Positions 7,736 to 17,039 of a stretch of DNA of 64,000 nt are shown piece after piece. This DNA is from Alteromonas sp. KUL42 (lineage in GTDB: Bacteria > Pseudomonadota > Gammaproteobacteria > Enterobacterales > Alteromonadaceae), in contig NZ_BJKK01000015.1 in NCBI RefSeq assembly GCF_006538325.1, forward strand, positions 1-64,000, written 5' to 3'. Under the pieces are notes generated by a model, which worked only from the letters and a program-made list of their open reading frames with translations, did no database searches and was not told where the DNA came from. A program made the translations under genes and the position numbers. Numbering within the stretch: the first letter of the stretch is position 1; the number at the start of each line of letters is the position of its first letter.

Positions 7736-8513
7736 TCAGCCAGATTTTGGTTGTCGTTGCAATATCTGGTCTAGTTTAAACAGGTTAGCCATGGTGATTA
7801 GCATGGCTAACTGTAAGTATCTTATCATTAGTAACCGTGCTTTAATGAAGCTCAACTGACATTGGATTGGCCTAAACGGCTGTTCTATCTTTGCCCGGAT
7901 GCTACCTTTTAGGTAACCGATGTAGATGGTGGTTTTGTATTTACAGTGACGCATTTTTAATACATAGACTTTGCCGAAGTACTCTGTTTTCAGCCATTCC
8001 ACTTCCGTAACTTGAAACTGCTCGCTTCTCTGCGCCTGAATTACCGGCATCGCCGGAAATGATCTCTTCATCGCCATGCAGCAGATTATTCATTTGGTTA
8101 AAGTCATATTTGTTGGCAAAATTAGTAAGCAGTGTATGTGCTAAGCTGCTCTTCGCATCCACACCAATCATCACACCGCTATCGGACAGCTATTGAATTA
8201 CTGTTTTGAATAGTTAATGAGTGAACTATTGCTTTTCCTGAAAGTGCGGGAAGTTCATGATGGTCGTACCGTCTGGAATGGCTTTATCCAGTGGCAACTG
8301 GGCAGACTGACGCATCGACGAAATTTCATACAACGCTTCTCCAATGCGTCATCACTAAGACTATACTACTGTTGCTCATAATGAATGCGGAACATCGTTG
8401 CTAAATGATATGGGAGACGGTCATTTCCTGCCACCAGAATAAGAAGATCTCCTTCTCGCCCGGCGGCTTTTGATGGAAAACTCAATGTCGGCATAGGTGA
8501 ACTGGTGGCTCAT
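7736..8513 (-). pseudogene. IS5-family transposase remnant
   Basis: The reverse strand from 8513 starts MSHQFTYADIEFSIKSRRAR, the usual opening of IS5-group transposases. Later pieces in different frames read GVDAKSSLAHTLLTNFANKYDFNQM, LLHGDEEIISGDAG and GYLKGSIRAKIEQPFRPIQ, the standard middle and C-terminal blocks. In-frame stops, frameshifts and an internal deletion (the block between the VM and GVDAKS motifs is missing) make it inactive. Confidence 0.88.
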
Positions 8514-8579
8514 GGAGAGAGCTTTGTGAATTATTGTGCCGCTACGGATCTCATATCCGGGTCTTGTTCGCACCTTTGC
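7736..8579 (-). mobile_element. Decayed IS5-like insertion sequence
   Basis: The right end is recognisable at 8563-8579 as CTTGTTCGCACCTTTGC, close to the IS5 terminal inverted repeat (GGAAGGTGCGAACAAG on the other strand). I could not find the matching left repeat between 7540 and 7740, so the left boundary is open and may have been lost. An old insertion inside the island. Confidence 0.7.
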
Positions 8580-8701
8580 TAGTTGTCGCGTTTTTTGCAC
8601 TAAAAAGTAAAAAATTGTCTTTTTTGTCCGAGAGAGCGAATCAGGATGCTTTATATATAATGTACATTTTTTTTACTCAATCCAACTATGGCTAAAATAT
8701 T

Positions 8702-9466
8702 ATGAATAATAGAAGAACTGTGGAATTTACTTTTGCAAGCCCAGGTAATAGCGGAATATTGAATTCTGCTGACGTTATTGATACGGACTTATCGACAGGG
8801 GAGCTTTCAGTAAAACACATTGACTGTAATCGATTGATAAAGCATTTCAAAAACCAAGGTTCTATGGTTTTGGAAAGGAAAGTATTGGCTGACTCACTAG
8901 CCAGTCTAGGCATTAATGCCGAACAAATAGCACCTACGAAAGAAGAGCTTTTAAGTGCCTTCACACAAACACAGGCAGCTTCTGTATTTCTTCACTTGGC
9001 TGACAGAGGGTGTTTGTCTGTCGCTACAAAAGACGTTTTGCAAGTCGCCTCAGAGTCTCTCAAAGATAGTTATGGTCAAATTACAAAAGAACAATTGGAT
9101 AAATCGTGGAAGGAACTAAGCAAATTATTCAATGTACCTAAAGATAGGATTAAGTATTCTTCTATTGTTGTAAAGGAATATACGGAAACTCAAGAATCAG
9201 AGACTTTTAACATTGATAATGTTCTAACATGCGCTGGCTTTGGTCTTATTTTAAATTTTATTGCACAGAGAATTAGTCATTCGACTAAAGCACTTGGAAT
9301 CAGTCTGAAACTAAAAGACGAAGATAGTGGTGCTTACAAATCTAATCAAGTTTACCTCTCTGTAGAACATCTAGGAGATTTAAATAGATTTACCTTCCCT
9401 ACTACTAATTTAGGTACTAGAGAACTGATGAAGATCGTTAAAAGTCTCCGTAATTATCAGATCTAG
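8702..9466 (+). CDS. Hypothetical protein upstream of FAD-binding gene
   Basis: 254 aa, starting MNNRRTVEFTFASPGNSGIL, with no signal peptide or membrane helix. Mixed helical and beta text, no motif I can name. It ends 29 bp before the next gene's start and shares its AT-rich composition, so the two probably form a cargo operon of the island. It starts about 120 bp beyond the dead IS element. Function unknown. The pair may act together, as the neighbour is a dinucleotide-binding enzyme. Confidence 0.7.
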   Translation: MNNRRTVEFTFASPGNSGILNSADVIDTDLSTGELSVKHIDCNRLIKHFKNQGSMVLERKVLADSLASLGINAEQIAPTKEELLSAFTQTQAASVFLHLADRGCLSVATKDVLQVASESLKDSYGQITKEQLDKSWKELSKLFNVPKDRIKYSSIVVKEYTETQESETFNIDNVLTCAGFGLILNFIAQRISHSTKALGISLKLKDEDSGAYKSNQVYLSVEHLGDLNRFTFPTTNLGTRELMKIVKSLRNYQI

Positions 9467-9495
9467 AAATTTACTCATTGAAAGAGAAAATGTAT

Positions 9496-11151
9496 ATGGA
9501 CCAAATTAGAATTGCAGTAATAGGTGGTGGGGCAGGTGCTCGTGAATTTGTAATCCGCCTAGGAGATTCATTTCCTGATTCCGTGGTATTATCATTGGAC
9601 GTTTTTAGTGCGGAGCATACTTTTGGTCATGGTGTCGCATGGACTCCTGAGGAAACGCCAGTTTTAGCTAATATGCGAGCAGAAACGCTTGGTCCTGACT
9701 ATCATGAGTTTGAAATAATTCAAGAGATATTGGAAAAAACTGGAGATAAAGAAGCTGGTGCAGAGTATCCATCCCGAAATGCAATGTCCAGAGCATTAGA
9801 CGAGCGATGGAAATCCAATAACCCTTCTACAAGGCCAAATATTGCGGTCAATATTATAAGTGGTAATGTGGTTGAGTTGACAAAGCTCGAGGACAATACC
9901 GTTACAGTAAAATATACGGAAAATAATGTTGGCGCTAAACAAACCTGTAACGGATATCAGTTTGTAGTCTTAGCTCTTGGAAATATTAAATCCAAGAAGC
10001 CAGATATCTTTAAGAGTTTTTCAGGATATATTGATGGCTGGGACATCGAGAGTATTAGGCGAATAAAATCTAATGAGAAAGTGCTGATTCGTGGCTCAAG
10101 CTTATCCTCAATAGATGCGACAATGCGGATGTTGCATCACACTGGTAATGGTGTTAGCCAAGAATCTCGATGGCAACCTAATAACATCTTGTGGTATTCA
10201 CGCAGTGGTAAACTACCGTTTGTAAGACCGAAACAACTCAAGCTAGGTTCTTACTTTGTTGATTATCCATACCTAACAAATTTGATTAACGAGTTGGAAT
10301 CTAAAAAACAATCTCTTACGCTAGAAGATGTCCAATCTCTTTTGTTATCAGAGTTGCGAGTACAGGAGTTTAAGAAAAAGGGGCGATTCTACGAGTGTCC
10401 AAAAGGATTAACGTCCATTCAAAATTTAGTTGAGGACGATATGCAAACAGTATTAGGTCGAGATCATGATGATATCGAGCAGGATGGATTTGACGTTAAA
10501 CCGCAACAAGTAATGCTGCAAGAAAGCATTGATTTGGCGGATGCTTATTCTTTGTGGTTTAGTGTGGCCAAATTGCTGGATGAATACACTATCCCACTTG
10601 TTTGGAATGCACTTGACCTGAAAAACAAAGAATTGTTTTTGACAAAATATCGGCGCATATTTGACAAATTCTGGGCTCCAATTCCAAAGGTCAATGGGGA
10701 GAGACTTTTGAGGTGGTTGAAAGAAGGAATGGTGCATAGTGTTGAATATCCGGATGAAGATTCCCTCATTCTTAAAGAAGGCAAGATTTATTTGAGCGAA
10801 GATATCGAGAATGAAAGTCTCTCTTCGACACTTGAATATACTGGCAATGGTTTTTCATATCTTATCAATTGCGGAGGCATATCAAGCAACCCATTCCAGA
10901 TGGACAACGCACTTGTTGAAAAAATGCATGAAAAATCCCAAATTTCTCCTTATTTCATTGGCGAACAAGCGTATGGTATTAAATTGAATTGGTATACAGG
11001 AGCAGTTTGGAATCAGAATGAAGAAGAACACGGTTGGCTATACACCTTGACAGGTTCCCTAACGACTGGTGCGCATAGATTTACAAATAGCTATCTCGCA
11101 GTTTCAATTTCAGCACAAAGGACTGTAAATGACATTCTGCGAAAATTGTAG
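9496..11151 (+). CDS. FAD/NAD(P)-binding protein (NAD_binding_9-like)
   Basis: About 551 aa. The N-terminus IRIAVIGGGAGAREFVIRL is a Rossmann dinucleotide-binding loop (GxGxxG type). HTFGHGVAWTPEETPVLANM and VLALGNIKSKKP are typical of the large uncharacterised FAD-NAD(P)-binding family that resembles hydroxylases and ornithine monooxygenases. A second motif, VLIRGSSLSSIDATMRMLH (about residue 190), fits the second nucleotide-binding region. I chose ATG 9496 (MDQIRIAV) over ATG 9490 and TTG 9478, from fold position and AGAG spacing. Likely an oxidoreductase. The substrate is unknown. Confidence 0.8.
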   Translation: MDQIRIAVIGGGAGAREFVIRLGDSFPDSVVLSLDVFSAEHTFGHGVAWTPEETPVLANMRAETLGPDYHEFEIIQEILEKTGDKEAGAEYPSRNAMSRALDERWKSNNPSTRPNIAVNIISGNVVELTKLEDNTVTVKYTENNVGAKQTCNGYQFVVLALGNIKSKKPDIFKSFSGYIDGWDIESIRRIKSNEKVLIRGSSLSSIDATMRMLHHTGNGVSQESRWQPNNILWYSRSGKLPFVRPKQLKLGSYFVDYPYLTNLINELESKKQSLTLEDVQSLLLSELRVQEFKKKGRFYECPKGLTSIQNLVEDDMQTVLGRDHDDIEQDGFDVKPQQVMLQESIDLADAYSLWFSVAKLLDEYTIPLVWNALDLKNKELFLTKYRRIFDKFWAPIPKVNGERLLRWLKEGMVHSVEYPDEDSLILKEGKIYLSEDIENESLSSTLEYTGNGFSYLINCGGISSNPFQMDNALVEKMHEKSQISPYFIGEQAYGIKLNWYTGAVWNQNEEEHGWLYTLTGSLTTGAHRFTNSYLAVSISAQRTVNDILRKL

Positions 11152-11673
11152 TATCGACGATCGAGTAGATGAGGTTTTAGTTCGTTTACACATGAATCTC
11201 TTAATGGGGAATACATGCTCAGGTCTGAAAGAAATATAGCCATAAACGTAAGCAGTGTTCGCTATATATGGTTGAGACATACTTGAATAGCATTGTGTTG
11301 CAGTTGGCAAAGCTAACTAACCGAATCACCGAAACATTGATAGTGTGATTACGTCAAATATTCGCTTGCTCTTTATATACCGCCAATATCCTTTGGTAAT
11401 CACACTCATCCAATGAATAGAAGTATCATTAAAACCGTTCTTGAAAGGGTAGCCATTGATTTCATCCAAAGATATCTGTTTTCTCCAAGATAAACTGCCA
11501 TCGTATCGGATATCATTCCTGATATTTAATTTCTTATAATTAACTCATTTAAGTTTGGTCACTTAATATATGTAGGGTGCGCCCCATCTTCACTTTTGAA
11601 AAGGTTTATTTAACAATGAGTTAATCTAGATTTTAATGAGTAACTCCCAGTGCCCATACTCATCCCATTCGGC
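11152..11673. other. Non-coding right end of the island
   Basis: About 520 AT-rich bases between the FAD-binding gene and the right attachment core. No gene with a plausible start or composition is present. Small frames here are antisense to the neighbouring gene. The last 25 bases form the right recombinase arm. Confidence 0.55.
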
Positions 11674-11682
11674 CCGCCAAAT
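11649..11682. other. attR: right recombinase arm and core
   Basis: AGTGCCCA at 11649-11656 is followed after 17 bases by the core CCGCCAAAT (11674-11682). At the other end the core is followed after 11 bases by TGGGCACT. When the ends are joined, the two 8-mers are inverted around the second C of the core, which is the last base of the tRNA acceptor stem before the discriminator. Confidence 0.65.
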
Positions 11683-11688
11683 ACAAAG

Positions 11689-11711
11689 AACCGGCAAAGG
11701 CCGGTTTTTTT
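11689..11711 (+). terminator. Intrinsic terminator, probably the displaced tRNA-Ser terminator
   Basis: AACCGGC (11689-11695), loop AAAG, GCCGGTT (11700-11706), then a T-run to 11711. It lies seven bases after the right island core. On the ancestral chromosome it would follow tRNA-Ser directly. Confidence 0.88.
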
Positions 11712-11893
11712 GTCCTTGTTGAAATTTACACTTCTCTCAATATCAAGCTCTTACTATCCAATATTTCAAAATCACCAAATGTGTTGACGCACCTTTGAGT
11801 AAGCTATACCGTCATAAGGAAGGGACTGAATACTTCTCTTTATTCTACTTAATTAATTACTAGCATATTACTAGCAGGAGGGATGTCGGGTAT

Positions 11894-12649
11894 ATGCGCA
11901 GGTTAATTCGCCTAAGTGTAATTGTGGTAAGTGTATGTTTTTTTCAATCACCGACGACAGCGCAAGCGCAGCTTCGATATGATGTAGATGCATCCGGAGG
12001 TTTAATTCCCTATGACTATACGGGCAATCCGGAGCATCCTGGTATTTACGCTGAGCTTATTCCGATGATAATGGAGCGGGCTGGAATTGAGATAGAGTCA
12101 GTGGTGTTACCGACAAAGCGGGCAGTAAAAGCGTTAGAAGAGGGGTTGTTGGACTTTGATTTTGTAAATCCAGACTGGTTTAGCGATAACAAGTCGCTAC
12201 AGGGTTACGTCTTCAGTGTGCCTATTTTCGCATTCACAGAGAGTTTTTATCGATTAGCAGGTAAACCATCTAAGATAAACTCGTTGGACGATATAGCTGG
12301 CCTGTCTGTGGGCACTGTAGCGGGCTATATGTATGTTAATGAAGAATATTTTCAGCGAATAGACTTTGCCTCTGAGAAACTCTTGGTGAAAGGGCTATCA
12401 ATGGAACGATTCGACGTCGCTATTATCGAACAGGCAGCGGCACAGTTTTGGTCAAAAGAATTGGGAATTCCTATCCAACGTATTATGAACAACAATGCCG
12501 GCCACCTGGTCTTACGGTTAAGAGCAGAGCACATTAAGCTGCTACCATCTATAAATCGAGCTATTCAATCGGCTAAAAATGATGGCAGTATTGAACGTTT
12601 AATGAGTAGTTATACGTTACACCACGATGACACTACAATTGGTCGGTGA
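11894..12649 (+). CDS. Periplasmic solute-binding protein (SBP_bac_3-like)
   Basis: 251 aa with a signal peptide (MRRLIRLSVIVVSVCFFQSP, cleavage near TAQAQ). The body reads like the amino-acid-binding family: GIYAELIPMIMERAGIEIE, LDDIAGLSVGTVAGYMY and a C-terminal SINRAIQSAKNDGSIERLM. There is no permease or ATPase gene beside it, so it is probably one of the orphan periplasmic binding proteins common in this group, which may serve sensing. A strong AGGAGGG precedes the ATG by ten bases. Confidence 0.82.
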   Translation: MRRLIRLSVIVVSVCFFQSPTTAQAQLRYDVDASGGLIPYDYTGNPEHPGIYAELIPMIMERAGIEIESVVLPTKRAVKALEEGLLDFDFVNPDWFSDNKSLQGYVFSVPIFAFTESFYRLAGKPSKINSLDDIAGLSVGTVAGYMYVNEEYFQRIDFASEKLLVKGLSMERFDVAIIEQAAAQFWSKELGIPIQRIMNNNAGHLVLRLRAEHIKLLPSINRAIQSAKNDGSIERLMSSYTLHHDDTTIGR

Positions 12650-12747
12650 AGTACTTTTACTCTTTTTCTGACAAGGCACTATTGGATTAAAAGAGAAATG
12701 GTTGTCTACCATCAAAAAATTAGCTAGTCAAAACCCAATGGAAAAAT

Positions 12748-13899
12748 ATGATGATTAACGTGGTGCCCACCATTTTGTATTCTGCGATGATGGGAGTGAT
12801 TATTTCTGCTCTTGCAAGAACGGCATGGGAACCAAGGTATAAACAGAATAAATATCTGACTGGGTTACTGTTTTTACTATTCATCCATATTGCAGGCGAG
12901 CTTTATATCTATTCTGGTGTGTATCGGTATGCACCGAGCATAGCAGGATTTCAACTGCCAATTAGAATGTTATTAGGACCAGCGCTTTATTTCTACGCTT
13001 TTACAGCGATGTTGCCAACTAGACGTGTCACGCTAAAGAGTCAACTTATTGCTTTAAGTGGCCCACTAATAATTGTAGTGGTGATGATTCCTTTTGTCTT
13101 TTCAATGAGTTCCGAGCAAAAGTTGGCATTGGCTAACCCTAGTACAAGAGATCCTGAACTTTGGAAGGTGGCGATTTTTACCTGTGCTACAGCTGCTATT
13201 ACCTTCATTTTATTCACCTTTGCCTACTTGTTTGCCGCGTTTGTGTTACATGCTAAGCATAAGCAACAATTAATGGATAAATATTCAGCCATTGAACAAC
13301 GTTCGATGGACTGGCTTAGGGTGCTACTTTTTTTATGGGGTTTAGTTTGGCTTTTTTATGCCGCTGATTATGCGTTAACTTTTTTTGGTGTTAAGTGGCT
13401 TTCTATTGGTGTATTTCTGCCAGTCTTTGAATTAGGTGTGCTTATATCGTTTGTTCAACTGGCTTTTAAACAAATTCAATTAACTGAGTCAGAAAAAAGC
13501 AGTGAACCGATGGTCACAGACAGAGAAGCGATTATTTCACAGGACAAAATGGGTCTGATAGCGAATAAATTAACGTCGGCTATGGTAGAGCAAAGTTTAT
13601 ATAAAGATGAAGATTTGTCTTTAAACAGTTTGTCCAATCACATCTCGGTTAGCGAAAACCATATTTCTGAGACGCTTTCTCAATATTTAGAGACTAACTT
13701 TTTTCAATTCGTAAATCGCTATCGAGTGGAAGAGGCAAAAGCATTGCTTACGAATTCTGAGAAATTAGTTTCAACTATCGCTTATGAAGTTGGTTTTAAG
13801 TCGAAATCGACATTTAATTCTGCATTCAAAAAGCAAGTTGGCGAGACGCCAACAGCCTACAAAAAGTCATTTCAGTATAAAAAAGCAGCTATTGAGTAA
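12748..13899 (+). CDS. AraC-family regulator with N-terminal membrane domain
   Basis: 383 aa. The first 245 residues hold about seven hydrophobic segments (from PTILYSAMMGVIISALA to VFELGVLISFVQLAF). The last 100 residues are an AraC helix-turn-helix pair: LSLNSLSNHISVSENHISETL and ETNFFQFVNRYRVEEAKALL, then STIAYEVGFKSKSTFNSAFK and GETPTAYKK. Such membrane-anchored AraC proteins sense an envelope signal and act on nearby genes. The DUF2306 gene 91 bp downstream is the obvious candidate target. It sits about 100 bp after the solute-binding protein, which could be part of the same signalling set. Confidence 0.88.
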   Translation: MMINVVPTILYSAMMGVIISALARTAWEPRYKQNKYLTGLLFLLFIHIAGELYIYSGVYRYAPSIAGFQLPIRMLLGPALYFYAFTAMLPTRRVTLKSQLIALSGPLIIVVVMIPFVFSMSSEQKLALANPSTRDPELWKVAIFTCATAAITFILFTFAYLFAAFVLHAKHKQQLMDKYSAIEQRSMDWLRVLLFLWGLVWLFYAADYALTFFGVKWLSIGVFLPVFELGVLISFVQLAFKQIQLTESEKSSEPMVTDREAIISQDKMGLIANKLTSAMVEQSLYKDEDLSLNSLSNHISVSENHISETLSQYLETNFFQFVNRYRVEEAKALLTNSEKLVSTIAYEVGFKSKSTFNSAFKKQVGETPTAYKKSFQYKKAAIE

Positions 13900-13990
13900 C
13901 CGATTTGTCCGAAAATGCCCATTCGGACGACATAAATGATGCGTTTGGACAAAATTCAACGGAAATTAGTTGAACGAAAAAGGACGTGTT

Positions 13991-14883
13991 ATGGGCATGG
14001 TCTCAGAAAAGTTAGTAAAACCATCACAGAGTAAAAATGATTCAGGGGTAGAACTACAAACCCAAAAACGACAAAATTACTTGCCGATAAAGCGCTAAAA
14101 TATTCTTCAATATTTTGGTTTCTGGCAATACTTACAGGGCAATGGTTTTTCTTTTATTACATCATGTCGTTTTATGGCTACTCAGTCATCAATAATAATA
14201 TGGCTATTTGGAACCGCTGGGAAGCATTTGGCAGCACACCTTATACATCAGGTGATACTTTAGGAAACCTTGTTTTTGCGGTTCATGCCATAGGCGCGGG
14301 AGTAGTTGCCTTCGGGGGCGCACTTCAATTAGTTCCCAAAGTACGCGCAATTGCGCCAACATTTCACAAAATTAATGGGTATGTGTATTTAGTTACCGTT
14401 ATGTGCCTGGCATTGTCTGGTTTTTATCTTTCGTGGATAAAAGGCGCTAGTCCTGACACACTCTCAGCCGTTGGTACCAGTATTAACGGTTTTCTTATTT
14501 TAACCTTTGCATATTTAACGGTGAAAACTGCCAGAAATCGGGATATTACCAGCCATAGGAAGTGGGCAATCAGGTTGTTTTTGGTTTCAAACGCACAGTG
14601 GTTTTTGCGAGTCGGGGTGTTTAGCTATTTTATAAACGGTACGATGTTAGGTGGTACGCCCGTTTTTGGAGATATTTTCTTCCCATTTTGGACGTTCGGT
14701 TGTTTTTTACTGCCGCTTGGTGGCGCACAACTGTACTTCTACGCAACAAGAAGTCGGAACAAGAATGTCAAATACGCGACGGCAGGTTTTTTAGTAACAA
14801 TGACGCTTTTAATGTTAGTGGGTGTTGTTGGGTTGACGCCATTCTTACTGCAAGTAATGAGCGGCGAGCAGTTAACACTTTAA
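13991..14883 (+). pseudogene. DUF2306 membrane protein, 5' frameshift
   Basis: The clear frame begins at an internal ATG (14164) and gives 239 aa with four or more membrane segments and HKINGYVYLVTVMCLALSGF, ITSHRKWAIRLFLVSNAQWF, typical of DUF2306. The same frame reads back upstream without a start codon as KALKYSSIFWFLAILTGQWF, the expected first membrane helix. A good start (ATG 13991, AAGGA seven bases before) opens a different frame that stops near 14097. A one-base loss at the A runs around 14064-14076 would join them. Broken gene or sequencing indel. The next gene on the left is the AraC regulator. Confidence 0.75.
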
Positions 14884-14952
14884 ATTGTTGGCGTGCCTAT
14901 TCGTGCCAAGTGGGTAATTAGCTACCAAAAGCCCAACAAAATATAAAGTAGT

Positions 14953-14980
14953 AAAGCTTAAGCATACCTTAAGCTTTTTA
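14953..14980 (+). terminator. Intrinsic terminator after DUF2306 gene
   Basis: AAAGCTTAAG (14953-14962) pairs with CTTAAGCTTT (14968-14977), followed by more T. It separates the DUF2306 gene from the eptA-like gene. Confidence 0.75.
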
Positions 14981-15024
14981 CCCTATCGTACACCGCAATT
15001 ATAGCATTTTGGTTTTATATTAAG

Positions 15025-16632
15025 ATGATTGCATTGCGTACGTTTAACTTTCATTTGTCGTCGGTACAATTTTTGATAGGGGCATCAGTTATGATGTCTT
15101 TGTTTTTTAACGCTCCCTTTCTAATGCACGTTTATCAAAGTGCTTCTCCCGAAACATTAAGAGAATGGCTCTTTTACCTTTCAGTGCCAGTGCTATTAAG
15201 CAGTATTAATATTGTTTTTTTAGCCTAGTAGGCGCGTTATTTACGCCTAGAGTGGTAGTTGCGGTTAGTGTTTTCATTGCCAGCTTTTTGCTTTATGCCA
15301 ACGTGAGCTTTGGCATCATTTTCGATAGTACGATGATACAAAATTTGGCCGAGACCAACTCTGGCGAAGTGCTTTCTTACTTGAACGTCTCCGTTATCTT
15401 GTTTCTTCTGGTGGCATGTGCTTTGCCACTTATATTCATCACAAGACTTACCTTACGCGACTCACTGTTAAAAAGAGTAAAAATCATCTTATTTCTTAAT
15501 GTAGTAGCCGCTTTAACTATTGTGCTTATTGGGGCCAGTTTTTTATAAAGATTATTCTTCGGTTGGTAGAAATAATAAGGGTTTGGTGAAGTACATCATC
15601 CCTTACGCTTTTTATGATTCCGCAGCGAAATACGTACGCAACACGTACCTTTATGCTGAGTTACCCTATCGCGTACTTGATGAGTCACCCGTGTTAGCCG
15701 GTGATGCCGCCGTTGAACCCCATACCACCGTTGTGGTGGTGGGAGAGACTGCAAGGGCAGATAAATTCGCAAGTAACGGATACTACCGGCAAACTACACG
15801 CAATATTGAAAGCTTAGGCGCAGTGAGTTTTAGTCATGTTGAATCTTGTGGTACAGCTACCGCAGTATCCGTACCTTGCATGTTTTCACGGCTCAATCGA
15901 GAAGAGTATGAATCACGAGTGGCTGACAAACAGGATAATGCTCTTGATGTTATTCAGCGCGCCGGTGTAAATGTAACTTGGATTGACAACAACAGCAGCT
16001 GTAAAGGTGTATGCAAACGGGTTGAAACGATAGAGTTTGACCCGACCCGAGACCCAAACTTATGCAATGGAGAGTTTTGTTTTGATCAAATTTTATTGAA
16101 TGAATTACGCAGTGAACTTCAAAAAAAGCCAGATCAAAACCGCATTATCGTGCTTCATATGATTGGTTCACATGGGCCGACATACTATTTGCGTTACCCG
16201 CCTGAATTTGCGAGGTTTCTACCCGACTGTCCGAGCAGCGACATCCAGCATTGTTCTGAAGAACAATTGATAAATACCTATGATAATACTATTGTTTATA
16301 CCGACTACATTATCGGCCAAGTAATTGAAATGCTCTCTGATGTACCAGACTCGTCAATGTTGTATGTATCCGATCACGGCGAATCGTTAGGTGAGAATGG
16401 GATTTTTCTTCATGGCTTTCCTTATTCTCTTGCGCCTGAGGCGCAAACCCATGTTCCTCTGGTATTTTGGAATTCACATTTTGACAATACCCAGTTCAAA
16501 GCTTGTGTAGAACAACGCTCACAGCAACCTTTTTCTCATGACAACCTGTATGACACCTTGCTGGGGTTAACTCACATTACTAGTCGCTCTTATCAATCAG
16601 ATATGGATATATTTCAAGCATGTCGAACCTAA
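15025..16632 (+). pseudogene. Lipid A phosphoethanolamine transferase (EptA/MCR type), two frameshifts
   Basis: Three consecutive frames make one EptA-type protein of about 535 aa, the usual length. 15025-15228 and 15252-15548 give the N-terminal membrane domain. The third frame, entered near 15540, gives the periplasmic sulfatase-fold domain with VVVVGETARADKFASNGY (catalytic Thr), SCGTATAVSVPC, MIGSHGPTYYLRYP, and YVSDHGESLGENG (zinc ligands). The breaks sit at a T7 run (15215-15221) and a T6 run (15539-15544). The enzyme would move phosphoethanolamine from phosphatidylethanolamine to lipid A, giving polymyxin resistance. dgkA overlaps its end. Confidence 0.85.
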
Positions 16633-17039
16633 ATCAGAAATCAGACACACGCGTGTTTGATAACAAAAATAAGCCCAAAGGGGCACTGCGTTTATTATTG
16701 GCGTTCAAAAATTCACAACGGGCAATGACGTGGTTGTTAAAAAATGAGGCAGCTTTTAAACAGGAGTGCATTCTATTGATTGTTGCCGCTGTCGCGCTAA
16801 TTTTCTGGCCCATTGACGCTGTTGAAAAAGCCGTATTGTTCAGTGCAATTCTCTTTGTTATTTTCGCTGAAATTGTCAACACGGCTATTGAAGTTACTAT
16901 TGATAGAATGAGCAAAGAAATTCACCCCTTATCTGGTTTAGCGAAAGACCTTGGTTCGGCAGGAGTCTTGGTTTCAATGCTTATAGCGATTGTTTTGTGG
17001 AGTGCGGTATTTATTGATTACATGCAATGGGCAAGCTAA
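16620..17039 (+). CDS. dgkA: Diacylglycerol kinase
   Basis: 139 aa with three membrane segments and the DgkA core motif FAEIVNTAIEVTIDRMS, which carries the Glu and Asn catalytic residues. It also has KNSQRAMTWLLKNEAAFKQE upstream of the first helix. DgkA phosphorylates diacylglycerol back to phosphatidate in the inner membrane. It overlaps the end of the eptA-like gene by 13 bp. That fits recycling of the diacylglycerol left when EptA uses phosphatidylethanolamine, and eptA/mcr-dgkA pairs are known. Its end overlaps the convergent patatin gene by 29 bp. Confidence 0.93.
   Translation: MSNLNQKSDTRVFDNKNKPKGALRLLLAFKNSQRAMTWLLKNEAAFKQECILLIVAAVALIFWPIDAVEKAVLFSAILFVIFAEIVNTAIEVTIDRMSKEIHPLSGLAKDLGSAGVLVSMLIAIVLWSAVFIDYMQWAS

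Larger units (their letters stand above)
1746..11682. mobile_element. Integrative island in tRNA-Ser with serine recombinase and retron/HEPN cargo
   Basis: The segment is bounded by a 9-bp direct repeat CCGCCAAAT, at the tRNA-Ser end (1746-1754) and at 11674-11682. The recombinase gene lies immediately inside the left end and points towards it. The interior is visibly more AT-rich than the flanks and has no housekeeping genes. A tRNA-type terminator directly follows the right repeat, as expected if it once followed tRNA-Ser. Cargo: XRE regulator, HEPN protein, winged-helix protein, retron reverse transcriptase, hypothetical genes, a dead IS5-like element and a FAD-binding protein. Confidence 0.8.

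Noticed and set aside
11110..11310. Minus-strand ORF at the end of the FAD-binding gene
   Set aside because: Partly antisense to that gene, no motif, in low-complexity island end.
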